A stretch of 64,000 bases of DNA from Prosopocoilus inquinatus (GCA_036172665.1 CM069869.1:2108001-2172000); one strand, 5' to 3'. Counted from the first letter of the stretch, positions 41,811-54,726 are shown. Made by a program: numbers and translations. The notes: a model not told the origin generated them from the sequence alone.

Positions 41811-43818
41811 ATTTTATCCTGTACTGTGATGTCTTGACTCCAAGCCCGGCTATTGTTCGTCACTCAATAAAATTCACTTTCAACTTAGTACTGAATTTTA
41901 TTTTATTAAATATATTTGCGTCTTCGCATTTTAAAGAGCCATCTTGCCACCACATCTTCTAGTTTTTACAAAAATTTAGAAAATTCTCAATAAATAAACA
42001 CGTTAGTACAAATTTTGATTAATTCAGAATTCAATCTGTTTACCGTAAAATTTTCCTAATGTTTAAACAAGTTCATTCGATCAAAACATTGTTCAAAAAA
42101 TTTCTAACCTAACTCAATTTTGTTTCCAACTTAACTAGTTTAAGTTTAACCTACACCTTTTTGTTATCAATAAATGAAAATATAGTTCCTCAACCTAAAC
42201 AAAAATCTAAAAATGTTTTAACCAATGTTTTTTCTTGCCGTATGTGGTTCAGCGTTTCTTTTGATAGTTTTTGATGACCGATCTTCAGGAATTGCACTTT
42301 ATCACACTCTTCACTATCACATTGTCAGCGTAACAATCACAGGTATTTCTTGTCAAAAGTTTATTAAAAGAATTGTACATAATTTATTGTTCTTTTCTCC
42401 TACTGAACTAAAATTTATTTCAGAGTTTTTTCCTTGCTGAATTAAAAATCACAGCAATATGTCTTTATTTACGGAAGAAAGTAGGTAATACATAGTTACC
42501 GGAATTACATCTACGTGAGTGCATTAATCTTCATGTTATTTAACACGAGATAATACTTCTCTTGCAATTATAAGAATTCACGTGTACCAACAAGAGGAAA
42601 GTAATGAAACCCCCAAATGATCATCTCATTAATTTTTAAGATGCTAAAAGTCTTAGCTGTTTCTGCAGCGCAAGCATCAGACTGACTTATGACGGGAATT
42701 ATTTACTCACTGAAGCTCACTTTTTGCCGAAACACATTAATTTAAAAATTCATTCACATGCATTGATAATGAAGAAGCAGCAGCAGCAGCAGCATCAGCA
42801 ACGTCTGCATCGCCTCTTACCTAAAACTTGGAAACTTGCGCGAAAATTGATGTTCTTACTGCGACTCTCATAATTTATATTAGAAAGATTTATATACTGT
42901 GCTAAATTGCATTTTCCGTACACATAAGCTTTAGTGTGCGTCAAAATTTGAAGAGTACTTCATCATGACTGGTTTTATATTCAACCTAAAGATGGTTTAC
43001 TGTATCAGAACTTCGTACCTATTCGTAATTTGTAACAATTTTGTAAACCTAGCTTCTTCCATAAGCATTAAATACATGGGCAGTTTTGTTTATTGTTGTG
43101 CCATTTCCATGGTGGGGAACTTCAAATTTCCTGATTTTATTCGAATCCGAGATACTGCTGTTCACAGCTAGGTCTTAGTTCGCCCTGGTGCCTTTTAACA
43201 CCTTTTGGACCTCGCCCTTCTTCACAGAGCTTCTTGGGCTGAAGCAAGATATCGCAAACTTCTAAATTAACCTCAACAGATTCAATATGCGCATCGTTTC
43301 AACTTTCCACAATGATCTGCTGCAAGAAATCTAAACCTTGGCGGCAATGTTTTCCCTTGGAACACGCATTATTAAATAATAAATGAGATTGTTTCCCGGC
43401 CACGAAGACAGTAACTTTCCTTAAACTTTATAATACAAGCGAACTTTGGCGAACAGTTGTGAATAGAATAGAAAATGAAACCCGCCCGGAACGTGACTCT
43501 CCGTAGATCTTGAACGCCTGACAATATGATTCCGAAAGTTAAATTGATTTCATAAAATCCACTTGTTTTCGTGATTGTAGTGTACGTCGCAGGAGAAATA
43601 TTCCCCCTTCATTCGCGTCGACTGCTGATATGCAGAAGACGTACCTGGAATGAATACTGAAATAATTGTTTCGAAGTGCACGCTGAAATTTGATCAGGTT
43701 TTTTTTTTCATTGACTGCAGAAGGCAGAAAAAAATATTTGCAGCAAGTTACGCCTAAATATATCATAAAATATGATATTCCTAATTTTCATCAGACAAAA
43801 CAGTGCTTCAATTATAAA
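41811..43818. other. Intergenic DNA, nothing recognised
   Basis: AT-rich. It includes a short (CAG)n run at about 42777-42795. No gene found. Confidence 0.4.
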
Positions 43819-45762
43819 TACAGCGTGGAAACTAAGTAGCGGATAAAATCCATAACTCCGTTAATATTTGTAATAAAGCAAAAATCTAAAAGGGGTATAG
43901 AGATTCAAATTACAGCGCATAAAAAGAAGTATATTTTGAGATATTTTCATGAATTTTTTTTAAGTTATGACGTCATCACGATTTTTTTTAAATGACAACC
44001 TATACTTTTTATTTTTGATTTCGGTGGGATTCTTTAACCTGCTTTCAACAGTATAAAATTTTGGATCGATTACATAACAAAAAATTCAAGAAAAACGGCC
44101 ATAAAAGTTTAATTGCAAAGTTGAAGAAATAAACAGAACATCTAGTTAGCTAGGTTTAAAACGAAACAAAATTAAGGTGTAAATAAACAAAATTAGATTT
44201 TGACAGTCATTGAAATCACAATAAATGTTCAAACTGACGACCATGCACCAACTGACAATACCCAAGACGCTCATAAAATTCATTTATTACATTTTGAATA
44301 GTTTGAGGTGTTATTAACCTACACTCCTGTCGAATTCTTTCTTTAAGATCGTCTAAGTTGTTAGGTCTATTTTTATACACCTTGCTTTTTAAGTACCCCC
44401 ATAGAAAAAAGTCTAATGGCGTTAGATCAGGGGATCTAGCTGGCCATTGCATTGGACCTCTTCTTCCTATCCATCTATCTGGGAACATCTCGTTCAAATA
44501 ACGTCGCACATCAACTGCGTAGTGTGGCGGAGTACCGTCGTGCTGCATCCAAATGTTATTGTTTGGTACGTCACAGTCATTTTCATTAGGAAATAATATC
44601 GCCAATGCAGGTACCAATTCGAATTATAAGAAGTGTAGATATTTCTCACCAGTTAAATTACCTTCGATAAAGAATGGACCTAAAATTCTGTCACCGACAA
44701 TTCCTGTCCATACGTTGAGCTTCTGGGGATGTTGAGTATGAGCTTCTTGCATCCAGTGGGGATTTTCCCTAGACCAATATCGACAATTATGTCTGTTAAC
44801 AGTTCCATGTAAAGTAAAACTTGCTTCATCAGAAAAAATTATACGCTGCGAGAACATTGGATCACGATTGCAAATTTCCAACATTTCTTCACAAAATTCT
44901 TGTCTATGATCATAGTCAGTTTCTGCTAACTCATGGACTAATTTTACTTTATACGGATGAAACTTTTGCATTTTTAAAAGTTTCAGTACCGAGGTATGGC
45001 TCAGGTTGTGCTCTAAAGCAATGTCTCGACTAGTCGAATGCGGATTATTTTCTATTTCTAGTAAAACATTAAGCTGCACATCGTTAATTAATTTTGTCTT
45101 AGGGTGGCCAGTTTTTGGAAGGTCTTTCACAATACCGTAATTTCGAAATTTATTTTCTATTCTGCTGACTGTGGATTGACTTATTTCCTGATCAGGATAT
45201 TTGTCTATAAAAAGTCGACACACCTCTTGATGAGTTCTGATTCTATCGCCATACCCAATCATCATTAGAACTTCAATTCTTTGTTTTTCAGTCAGCAACA
45301 CCATTTTGGTAAAAGGTTTTAATAATTAGTGTAACTCCTACTATCCACAGGGAATAAAAATACTCACTTTATTGTGATAGGTATTCACAAGTTCTTGTCA
45401 ATCAAACAAATTTTGTTTGTTTTACACCTAGCTAACTAGATATTCTGTTAATTTCTTCAACTTTACAATTAAACTTTTATGGCCGTTTTTCTTGAATTTT
45501 TTGTTATGTAATCGATTCAAAATTTTATACTGTTGAAAGCAGGTTAAAGAATCCCACCGAAATCAAAAATAAAAAATATAGGTTGTCATTTAAAAAAAAT
45601 CTTGATGACGTCATAACTTAAAAAAAAATCATGAAAATATCTCAAAATATACTTCTTCTTATGCGCTGTAATTTGAATCGCTATACCCCTTTTAGATTTT
45701 TGCTTTATTACAAATATTAACGGAGTTATGGATTTTATCCCCTACTTAGTTTCCACGCTGTA
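43819..45762 (-). mobile_element. Nearly complete mariner-superfamily element with long inverted ends
   Basis: TA, then TACAGCGTGGAAACTAAGTA-type ends on both sides, in opposite orientation, extending inward for about 360 bp (43821 to about 44200, and about 45395 to 45760) with high similarity. The centre holds one transposase frame on the minus strand. It is 1944 bp long. Inverted ends of this length are unusual for mariners, which mostly have about 30 bp. It is inserted 8-10 bp from the left end of another repeat at 45772. Confidence 0.85.
44216..45304 (-). pseudogene. Mariner-superfamily transposase, DD41D spacing, one in-frame stop
   Basis: A single frame from ATG (45302-45304) to the stop at 44216, 362 codons, broken only by TAA at 44624-44626 (codon 227, after KYLHFL). 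Residues 1-60 form a helix-turn-helix region (LLTEKQRIEVLMMIGYGDRI), followed by a second DNA-binding part (SRDIALEHNLSHTSVLKLLK). Catalytic residues: Asp159 in IIFSDEASF, Asp256 in WMQHDGTPPHY, and Asp298 in ARSPDLTPLDFFLW. Forty-one residues lie between the last two, the spacing of the DD41D (rosa-type) group. All three are intact. One point mutation appears to be the only lesion, so inactivation is recent; readthrough cannot be excluded. Confidence 0.88.
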
Positions 45763-45771
45763 TATACTATA

Positions 45772-47697
45772 TAGGGTGTCTCAAAACTTCTGTCGTTAAA
45801 TGAAAGTGTAAGTTCCTCGTTACATAAGAGATTAGTTCTCCAAATATGAATTTTCTTGCCCAAAAATGAAAAAAACTGACCTATCACAAGCGAGCGCAGT
45901 CCCTTTGTTTTGAAACTTCTGCTTGGTTTACGACTTGCTTCAGCAATTTATTCCGATAAAAGCAATAACCGGAATAAAACTTTTTATTTACGTTTAGAAG
46001 AACTCGGTCAAGGTCTTATTGTATACGAAATTGAATCCGACTTGCGGCATGTCTATTTGTATTTTCAATATGCGATAAGTAAGAACGTCTGTTTACGCAT
46101 CTCTTTGTAATAGACAATAACAATTATGTTAAAAACGAGTACCTAATCTTCGTTAGATTTTTATTGAAGTAATTAAACATCTTCGTACGCTAGCTTTGTA
46201 ACTGCGTTGAAAACTTGTGAAATTATTTTTTAATTATCGCACTAAAAGCTGCAGAATAAGTATTGCAAGAACAGAAACTATTCCTGTTGTAAAAACAGAA
46301 AGCAAGAATTGGAGTATGAGACGATGAAAAATTTAAATAAATTAGATTGCCTGTACACACAATAATCTACGGGTTCAAAATAAGTGATTGAATAACTTCG
46401 CTAGCTCTCAATCGAACTATTTTGTTAATTGTTTGCATTCCAACACAAAACACAAGTTTTCATAAGGATAATATTGAACCTGAATTTCTGCGTCGGCTTA
46501 AACCATAAAGACATAAAAGCTCTCGCCTAGTGCAGATGTTTAATTCGTCGTTTATTCGAAATTTTAATAAAGAAACAAAAATATTTTTCTGCACAAATAT
46601 AATAAACTTTAGTAATCAACATTATAAGTTGATTATTGGAAATTTACAAATTAATATGATGTAAGAATTTCCACTTTTTCGATTGCCTTTAGATTGAATC
46701 TTTTAAATTTAACTGTTTAATTACAGATTAGCACAAAACTAATCATCAATTAATGCAACACTCACAGAATATTTTAAACTATTAAGAACTTACCTAGTTA
46801 CAAAATTTATCTGCTCTTAAATTAACAAAGAAACACGATACTTGACCTGCCTTAAGTACAACATCTATGCATTAGGTCATGGTCTGCGTTTTTATGACTT
46901 TTTACGGCCCCGAACGTCGGAGAACAGTTGAAAACCAAACTCCGCCGGAACATTTAAGCTACATTCAGCGACCCTCAAACAATTTCTATGAAAAAGTAAA
47001 ATAATTTTTATCTGCGTTATTATTGCTATCTGACCAATAGTTGTATAAGAAATTTTGCTTCTTGTCTTGATCTCTATTTGTGGTTTCAATTAAAGACATA
47101 AGTTTAGAGACACGCTGTATAAGCTAAATAAAACATTCGTAAATTTTCTAATTATATTCTGCTGGTAAGAGACTTTAATAACTTCCAGGGTAGTGAAGAC
47201 GAAGTGAGTAAGGTTCTTTAAGAAGTATCAAAAAGTTTATACCTTTTCTGTGTCCTGTTTTGGTAAGCGTACTGGTTAATTTCTTTTGTAATTTTTCAAC
47301 AACTAATACATTGCTTTAATTTCTGTACAAAAATGTCCCGTCGCTCTCTCCGAAAAGTATTTTGAATTTATGCTAAGCTGTTTTGTAACACTTTTGAATT
47401 TCATATTTTATCTAGAAGTTTAACCATTCGTGTAAATTAATTCTGTAATGTTTGTACAAGTAGTACCAATAGCAGTCTTTATTTTGTCAATCATTTCCAA
47501 TGATATGAATACAGTAATCACAAAATCATCTAAAGCATCTGAATTTTATAAATAAAAATCATCATCATATTCCATAATATTTTACTGTTAACACTGATAT
47601 AGAAAAAAAAAACAAGTAACAAACGCAGCAATACTGAATTTTAAGCAAGCACAAGTGGTACATACTGCCGCCAAACATGCGATATGTTGTGGTTACG
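45772..47697. repeat. 1.9-kb dispersed repeat, copy 1
   Basis: It matches 57252-59190 throughout. Its first 1346 bp look like a non-autonomous Tc1/mariner-type element, beginning TAGGGTGTCTCAAAA and ending GACACGCTG followed by TA at 47118-47119. The last 580 bp lie beyond that end yet are still shared, so the repeat unit is larger than the inverted-repeat element. No conserved coding frame except shadows such as minus 46892-47089. Confidence 0.8.
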
Positions 47698-47925
47698 CCA
47701 TTCCCGCCACAGGTAAATGTGAGGGTTAATGTATGCGGGAAGACAAGAAGTTAATGTGCAAGGATGGCTTCCCCAGTGTCAATTATCATTGTGAGGGAGC
47801 TACAGCTTCTAGATTCGTCGCTTCTGAAGTGGGCGGGGCCGGAAAAATGCCCCCGGTAAGTGAAACGTTCCACATTACTGAATAGATACCTCGTAAAACG
47901 TTGCAAGTAACTATAGATCATGCCA
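47695..47925. repeat. Dispersed repeat R1, copy 2
   Basis: It shares the 5' half of 31741-32130 (CACAGGTAAATGTG through CCCCGGTAAGT and ACTGAATAGATAC). It directly abuts the 1.9-kb repeat on its left. The 3' half is missing. Confidence 0.7.
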
Positions 47926-49430
47926 TTTTGTATTATATTGGTTAGTACGTACATACACGCATACATAGATAGTATTTTCACCCACACACAAAATTAGTGA
48001 CCGTCGAGTACATTTATTAATTATAATGTTACTGCTAGGAATAAAAATGAACAGCTAAATGAATATACCAACGCCGTAATTAACGTGCATGGCGAGGCAA
48101 TGAAACCGTAAAATTAACACATTCATCGTAATATTAATGATCTTTCGTGTAACCATATTTCAAATTCCGTTTAATACAGGCTATTTAAATTCGATTAATT
48201 TCGACACGAAATATTTTGCCGGCATAATAATAACATCGGTTTAGTTTAAAATATTAACATTCTGCTCTATGACATAATCCCAATTGTAATACACACATTG
48301 CAACCAGTAAAACCGATAGTTATTTATTTTATGTGGAGTGCGCGAGAATCAAAAACTGTGCAGATATGTTGGGAATTTAAAATAGGGTCCATTAATACTA
48401 AATTAGGTGCCAAAATCGAATTGTACAGTTAGGGATTACGACGGTTCTGAATTCACACGAACCCAACTCAACCCAATAGACAATTTATGTACCTTAAAAG
48501 TAAACGGACTGTTTGGAAATTAGGTTAGTTGGGCCAAGCAAAGATCGATCGAGAAAAACTGGAAATACAACGGACAGAAACGTTCGTCGTCGAAGTTGTT
48601 TCACAAGTAAAGCGTGGTTAATGTAAATGACTTAGAAATTGGCGAAGCAGGTAATTCGCTTGTATCAGGATGAGCAATTTCACGAGCAAGGATTAAGAAT
48701 TATTCTCACGGGCATAATAACAAGGGTTTAGCGTACACCGGCAATGCAAATGTTATCTTTATCGTTATCGCTGAACTACGGAAAATTAAGCCTTAAAATG
48801 TTTGGTGTACGTAATAAGCGTAAACTGAATACTGCGAGCGTATTTTAACTTACATTCAAAGGTATTATTATGATTAGACTATTTGTCCCAATCCGATATG
48901 AAATATGTGTTGTAACGTTATTAGGGTATTGACTTGTGGATTTTTGAAATTCATACGTTTGTTAATATTAGTGCGAGGATATTTTAAGGTGTAAGGCAAA
49001 CAGTAAATAAGCACTTTTGCCTAATTTTGTCCGCTGTATAGTATAATTCACCAGTTTATACTACTAAATACCTTAAAATAATTGTTTAATCCCCACCTGA
49101 AAGAAAATATTACCTTGGCTGTTAAAAACTGCAAAAAAAATCATCGATTTTGATAATAATAATATTAATTATTACAAATGGAATAGAAATAATGTATTTC
49201 CGTCCTGAATTAACTTATTGCAAACTATTCTGCTCACATGGCTCCACTTTACAGTGTTAAGGACTGCATGATTATAGTATTATGCAAATAGCCGGAATTT
49301 CAGCCCTAATTTCCTTTCTTTAAATATTACATAATATCTCGCATTCATTTTTAGTAACGCGTTAAGAAATTTTAACCGTAACTTTTAAATAAATGTAAGA
49401 GTTGTCAGGTGCATTATTCAATTCAATTAT
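47926..49430. other. AT-rich intergenic DNA
   Basis: No feature recognised. Confidence 0.4.
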
Positions 49431-49471
49431 TCATAAAGGGAACATAAAGTTCCTTTATGTTCCCTTTATGA
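49431..49471. repeat. Perfect 19-bp hairpin
   Basis: TCATAAAGGGAACATAAAG, a 3-base loop TTC, then the exact complement. It is followed 11 bases later by TGGCGCAGTC, which resembles a retroelement primer-binding site. Confidence 0.85.
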
Positions 49472-50629
49472 GAACACAACATGGCGCAGTCACCTCAGTA
49501 AAATCGAGGTATAAATAAACAGAAATGAGTAATTCATAGTGTCAAGCAAGACGTTCTGCGAGAATATCGAGAAAAGAAGAGCTGCCATTACAACAATCTG
49601 ATTCGGAGGAAGTCAATTATTTGGTGAAATTTATCATTTGAGGCAAAGATAGTGAAAAGCAGTATTTAGGATCGTTTCCAATTCGGAAACTTCGGTTTTG
49701 TAACCCTTTAAAAAGGAGACGCAATCGGAAATAATCATCACATCACACGTACAGCATCAACCTGTGTGGTCAATCTCTCAGAAGAATTGATGTGGGGTGA
49801 GTGCGGTCAGTCTCTAAGAAGAATTAACCGAGTTTATGTGATCAGTGTCGAAATTCTTTCTTTGAATCCAGTTCCGTGGTTTTAGTGAGCTGTGAAAGTT
49901 ATTTTATTTGCTAATTTGTTCTCAATAGCTAACATTTATAAGATTTTTTTATTGTATTTTTTTTCCTTTGACATTATTGCGCAATATCTCGTATTCCTTT
50001 GTCCGAAAATTATTTTGAACTTGCTCCACTGTTCGTAATAATAATTGAATTAAACTTTTATCTGTAAATTATTTTTGTGTTATTTGATTCTGTGAATTAC
50101 TATGATTTTTATGTAATATTTGTCTGAAATGTTGTAGTTTTGTCAGAAATTATCCAAACTGTTTTTTTCATTAATTTGATTGAATTTTATTTTGAAAACA
50201 GTTTCATGTGTTGTTAATTCATTTGTTTAAATCTTATTATATCATTTTTAAGAGGTTTGTGGTTTTTATTTCGTTTGAAAATTTTCTGAGAAGGAAGATA
50301 AAATTTAGGCAAAAAAAGTACTGCCAATTGATTCATCCGTAAAAATATTGTGCAAGACGGAGGCAAGGCCTAAAATCATTAAAAAAAACGGGCTCAAATA
50401 GATTTCTGGTGTTCTAATTTATAAACTCAAACCAGAAACGCTCAAATAAGAGAATTGTTTTTTGAGTAGTTAACGGTTGATCAAAATTTTGGAGAAAAGA
50501 TTGAGAAGAAAGGGCGAAGAGTCGTTAAATTTTGTGTAATTTTAAATCTCTCTCACTCTCATCATAGATTCTAGGAATATGTGTAGTTGGTTTGAACTGG
50601 ACGAGCCCTTGTGAAGTGGTAATTCTGTT

Positions 50630-50818
50630 ATTATTTAACTCCCGTCCCTTACAAAGAAAATGTCAAAGAAAATTGGGAAAAATGGAAGCAGCGTTTTGAA
50701 TTATTTTTAAAAGCAACAGGACTAGGCTATAAATCTGAGGAAAGACAAGTTGCAATTCTCCTTCGTGTCATGGGGGAAGAAGCTCCAGACAAATTCAACA
50801 CGTTTGCGCTAGAAAAGT
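50630..50818 (+). pseudogene. Gag fragment of a Gypsy-like LTR retrotransposon
   Basis: Reads KENVKENWEKWKQRFELFLK, then ATGLGYKSEERQVAILLRVM, then GEEAPDKFNTFALEK and a stop. The W-x-x-WKQRFE-x-(Y/F)L-x-ATG pattern with QVA-x-LL-x-x-MG-x-E is a common start of Gag in insect Gypsy-type elements. Nothing recognisable as Pol follows, and no zinc knuckle is seen. A TGGCGCAGTC at 49483-49492 could be the primer-binding site of the same element, about 1.1 kb upstream; the LTRs are not identified. Confidence 0.6.
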
Positions 50819-50819
50819 A

Positions 50820-51470
50820 AAATAAAAAAAATACTATCAAAAGTAAGGAATGCTGAAATGTATAAATATAAAGTCGCAATTGAAAACCCTGGATTTAGAA
50901 ACGAAAATAAATGCAATTAAGTCCGAAAAACTGCATAAACCGCTCTCCGAACCGCGCTGGCAATTGATTCACATTTCTTTGGAAATCGAGTGAACCACTT
51001 GTGTTCATGTTTGCTGTACCGTTTTAGTGCTCAAAAGCATTTCCCTCAGGGAGGTTGAAATGAAAGTCACTACTCAGAGCCGGGATTGAAGATTTGCTCC
51101 GATTAAATCCGTGTTCACACGAGCTTGTGTCAGCTTGGCGGAACAGCTTTCCTCCAGGTGAATGTAACAAGGGCAGAAGTTGTTAGAAGCAGATGCACAA
51201 GCCAATCATCAAAGCAGTCATCTTCCCAGCAGAGAAATCGTGGTTCAAGCTAACGATGTAAGAGGTCCTATCCGGTAAAAAATGTAATATTGAAACTAAT
51301 AACATAATTTTCCTGAAAATAGAATTAGTTCTGATGAAGATAAAATAAAAGCAGTTGTAGGATCAAATGGAGTGACCAATAAAAACAAGAAACTTTCCTA
51401 GGTATGATAGCATAATATGTAAATAAATGTTTACTAAATATTTCCTAATATGTTCGAGACATTTAGTAAA
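50820..51470. other. Anonymous DNA downstream of the gag relic
   Basis: No Pol-like motif found in any frame I could read. Short basic frames only. Confidence 0.35.
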
Positions 51471-51587
51471 AAGTGTTCCGGTTTTTTTTTGTGCTGGTAG
51501 AGTGTAATTGCAATAATCGGTGTGACTTAGGTCTTCGGCCGTTTGATTGCGTGCGACTCTCCATTTTGAGGCGTGGTTGCGTCGCGC

Positions 51588-52143
51588 TTAGTTGTGGTAA
51601 CTTGGTAACACACGCTGACTCAAGGTGGACGGTTCAGGCTCTGTCAGCTCGAGGGAGCTTTCCCCGTTTGCTTTTGGTGCCGTTGTTGCGGATTTGTCTA
51701 CGTGTGACTCCTTGGGGCTCGTTGGTTGGCCGACGAGGTGATTAGTTTTTTCTTTTCCGGTCTCTGCCGTACGTGCGCCATTTCTTGACCACGTTTGCTT
51801 TTTTTCGTAGCGTTTTATTAATTTGATATTGTTTCCCTTTTCTAAAGCAACTTGCTGCGGCTGTTTCCTACCCCCCTGATTGTGAGGTGGCCGCTTTGAA
51901 ACAAGCTTGTGAATCCGACGCCGCATTCCATCTCCGTTTTTTTTTGTGTCGTTGAAGCTGCTAGAACAATCCAACGCCCGAGAGGAGAAGACTCGTTATC
52001 TGCCGTCCTGAAAACATCGCGTTCAACTCCCGACTTTGGCGTTGTGTGGAATGTCGCATTGGCACATGGTTGACGTGCCCTCCTACCGAACGGCGCGGCT
52101 TTTGAACTTTTGCGGCGGTGACCTTACTTTGATTTTGTCCCAC
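51588..52143 (-). pseudogene. Unidentified minus-strand reading frames with a myristoylation-like start
   Basis: Two overlapping frames: 52143-51961 (60 codons, starting MGQNQSKVTAAKVQ) and 51974-51588 (128 codons, very basic and Ser/Thr/Gln-rich). They are in different frames and overlap by 14 bases, so a one-step frameshift could join them. MGxxxS at the start fits the consensus for N-myristoylation, as in some retroelement Gag proteins and membrane-anchored host proteins. The surrounding 1.1 kb is less AT-rich than its neighbours. I do not recognise a family; chance frames in GC-richer DNA are a real alternative. Confidence 0.3.
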
Positions 52144-52639
52144 GTTTGCTCAAATTTTTAGGGTTTTCCTTGTATTTTTTTTTGAAGTCCCTTTTACACC
52201 TGATTGCTTACCTTGTTCGGATTTCTTGTTTTGATTCGTGGCTCCTTCAGAGCAGAAGTTTTACTTGTTGATAATTTTTAATAGTTTTTTGCGTCGTTGC
52301 GCTTCAAGCGTCACGCGTATTTTGTTTATTTTGTATTTTTGCGGATGCTAAAATCTCCTACAGATTAATAAATGTTATGCTGTTGCAACGTTTGCGCTGT
52401 TTAGAGCGTTGTTCTATTTACTTTTTGAAATAAGAAAACGGCCAAGCACCCCTTCTGGTTTCTGTTCTGTTTTGTAAATCTTTTTTTTGGAGATTGCCTG
52501 GGTGAATAAACTGCTTTTTTTCATATTTGGGGTAACATTTTAACAATTTTGGGTTGGGGAGGGAGATTCCTTCATCGTAATTTGGAGTACGCTGTTAAGG
52601 AAGCGGGTCCAAGGAGGTTGCCCTTGGCGAGAACGTCTA

Positions 52640-53234
52640 AGAACACACCTTCCCGGCCGTGTATTCCTGACACACTTGAGTTGCGTAGCCACCGCTGAGT
52701 GGCGCCTTATTCGGTAACATCTCTAGAGTTTTCCCACGCCGTCTCCACTGAGTGGTATTTTTTAAAGTACGTAGAAGTTGCAAAAGTAAAAAATACTTGT
52801 GGACATACGATAATAACCAACGTGAAATCTGTTTTCTAGATTTGATAAAATAATATATTCAGAAAATGGCACACACTTTGAAAACTCAGGTATAAAGAAC
52901 TTTGCAGAATCTTGGAATTTTGTACATATTACATCTAGTCCAAATTATCCAAGATCCAATTGAGTACGCAATTGTAATTCCCAGGGGAATGAAATTTAAT
53001 TAATGTTCGCCTGGAGCTCTTCAATCTAGGACACGTGTTTCTCTCTCCTTAGTTTCCAAATTGGTCAAATCCCTTTAACTATTTAAAATAGTTTTTTAAT
53101 GTCCTTCTTATAAGAAAAAGTTAATTGTTAAATTGGCTACAAGTGTGAATCTTCAAGTTTATTTATTACTGCAAAATTTGAACAATCGAAGCCAAAAAAA
53201 TCTCAGTGTAACAACTCGTAAGTGTTCGAAAGTG
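52640..53234. other. Intergenic DNA including a dispersed repeat copy
   Basis: It holds copy 2 of the repeat seen at 40916-41050 (about 52995-53120). Nothing else recognised. Confidence 0.45.
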
Positions 53235-53714
53235 TTACTGAATAACGAAATAACATTTCATGTTCGAGTAGTAAACAAAGCTGCTGCATGAATAAAAAAA
53301 GAAACATGCTGTGTACATTTCATCCCAGAACGTGCAGCGCTTTATATTTTGTGGCGTTTTGTGGGGCAAAGAAGCTTCTGAATGGGTTTGGAAATTCGAC
53401 GATACCGGGATGTTATTATCGTTTTGATATTCTGAAAAGGAAATTTTATCGAACATGAGCACGGAAGAATATATGTATGTGTATGTATCTACTTGGGATG
53501 ATATTTCTATACAACATAAAAAATGTGGGGCGATATAACCAAGCGGCTGAGGAGTTGAAATATGAATATCGTTTTTAATCAAATGCCGTTTTATAATAAT
53601 TGTTTCTGTCGGTTTTGTAAAGAAATTCAGTTTTCTTCGTACCAAGAAGACATCATTTTCATACACATTGTTTAATGTACCAAGAATATTTTTGCAGTAA
53701 GTTCCGAACGACAA
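53235..53714 (-). CDS. Orphan open reading frame, 159 codons
   Basis: The longest frame in this part of the window (MSFGTYCKNILGTLNNVYEN...). No signal peptide, membrane segment or motif that I recognise, and no visible promoter or splice context. In AT-rich DNA of this length a frame of 159 codons is somewhat unexpected but can occur by chance. Listed for completeness. Confidence 0.15.
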   Translation of the reverse strand: MSFGTYCKNILGTLNNVYENDVFLVRRKLNFFTKPTETIIIKRHLIKNDIHISTPQPLGYIAPHFLCCIEISSQVDTYTYIYSSVLMFDKISFSEYQNDNNIPVSSNFQTHSEASLPHKTPQNIKRCTFWDEMYTACFFFYSCSSFVYYSNMKCYFVIQ

Positions 53715-54450
53715 CTAAAATAACAATAAATATAAATTAAACTAACGAAGTAATCAAACTAGTCTGAAAGTAACTAATAACCAGTAAACGCAGCAACAGT
53801 TATTATTCAATTTGTTTTTCTTACAAAAAGAAATAATATCCTCACAAAAATTAAATTTAAATATATTTATTTAATCGATTTTTTCATTCGCTGTGGTAAC
53901 TCAATTTAATTTGTAAATAGACGACGCGTCTGCCTTCCCAGACAAAATAAAACGTTCCTTATTGTGTTCGTTCGAAACGGCTGTCACATTTTAAAATATT
54001 AATGACCCACGTAACATACAGTATTGAGCTGGGGAGGTAGTATCTGATGAAAAGGGTTTGATATTTTCATATACCTTAATTTTTATCGACTACAGATCCA
54101 TCACTGTCAATTTTGCATATTTTGCTGCCATAATCTTAAAAGCGTTTCAATGCAGGCATGCATAAATGCATTAACTCGGGCGAAATTAGTTTCAAGTTAA
54201 TTACATACGAATATCGATGGATATATTGAAAAGTAAAATGTCTAGGAGACTGAGCGTATATATTTTAATTTTCTTAAAATCTGAGAATGCATAGATTCTA
54301 GAATATTGTTACATATATTTAGTATAAATAACAGATTAACTTACATGATTTTGGCACTTACACCAAAGGAGGTATGCGGGCTCCAGTATTTAAAAACCTT
54401 ATGACGTGTAACTGCTTAGTGGGAGTATAAACTTCTTGTATTAAAATGTA
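53715..54450. other. AT-rich intergenic DNA
   Basis: No feature recognised. Confidence 0.4.
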
Positions 54451-54684
54451 TTGGAGACTGTGGTTTGTAGTACAAAAAAATTGAATTTAACCTCCTAACC
54501 ACAAAAAGTGGTACGTAAAATGCATATTAAGAAACAATACATGATTTCTCGTAATACAGACCTCAAAACATTCTAAATAAAATAAAATGCGACTTTGAAT
54601 AAACTGAATGATGCAAGCGTAACGTAACGTGTGCAAAAACTAACCTTGGCTCTGCCAATCAAAACACAAGAAGTTTGTTTAAAA

Positions 54685-54726
54685 ACTAAATACGTATTTC
54701 GGCAGCTATGCTGCCATCTTCAATAG
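54685..54726 (-). ncRNA. Hammerhead motif with mutated core, left arm of second PLE
   Basis: On the minus strand the core reads TTGAAGA (complement at 54717-54723) instead of CTGAAGA, so invariant C3 is lost. Helix II GGCAGC/GCTGCC, GAAA and ATACGTAT are intact. Predicted inactive. Confidence 0.6.
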
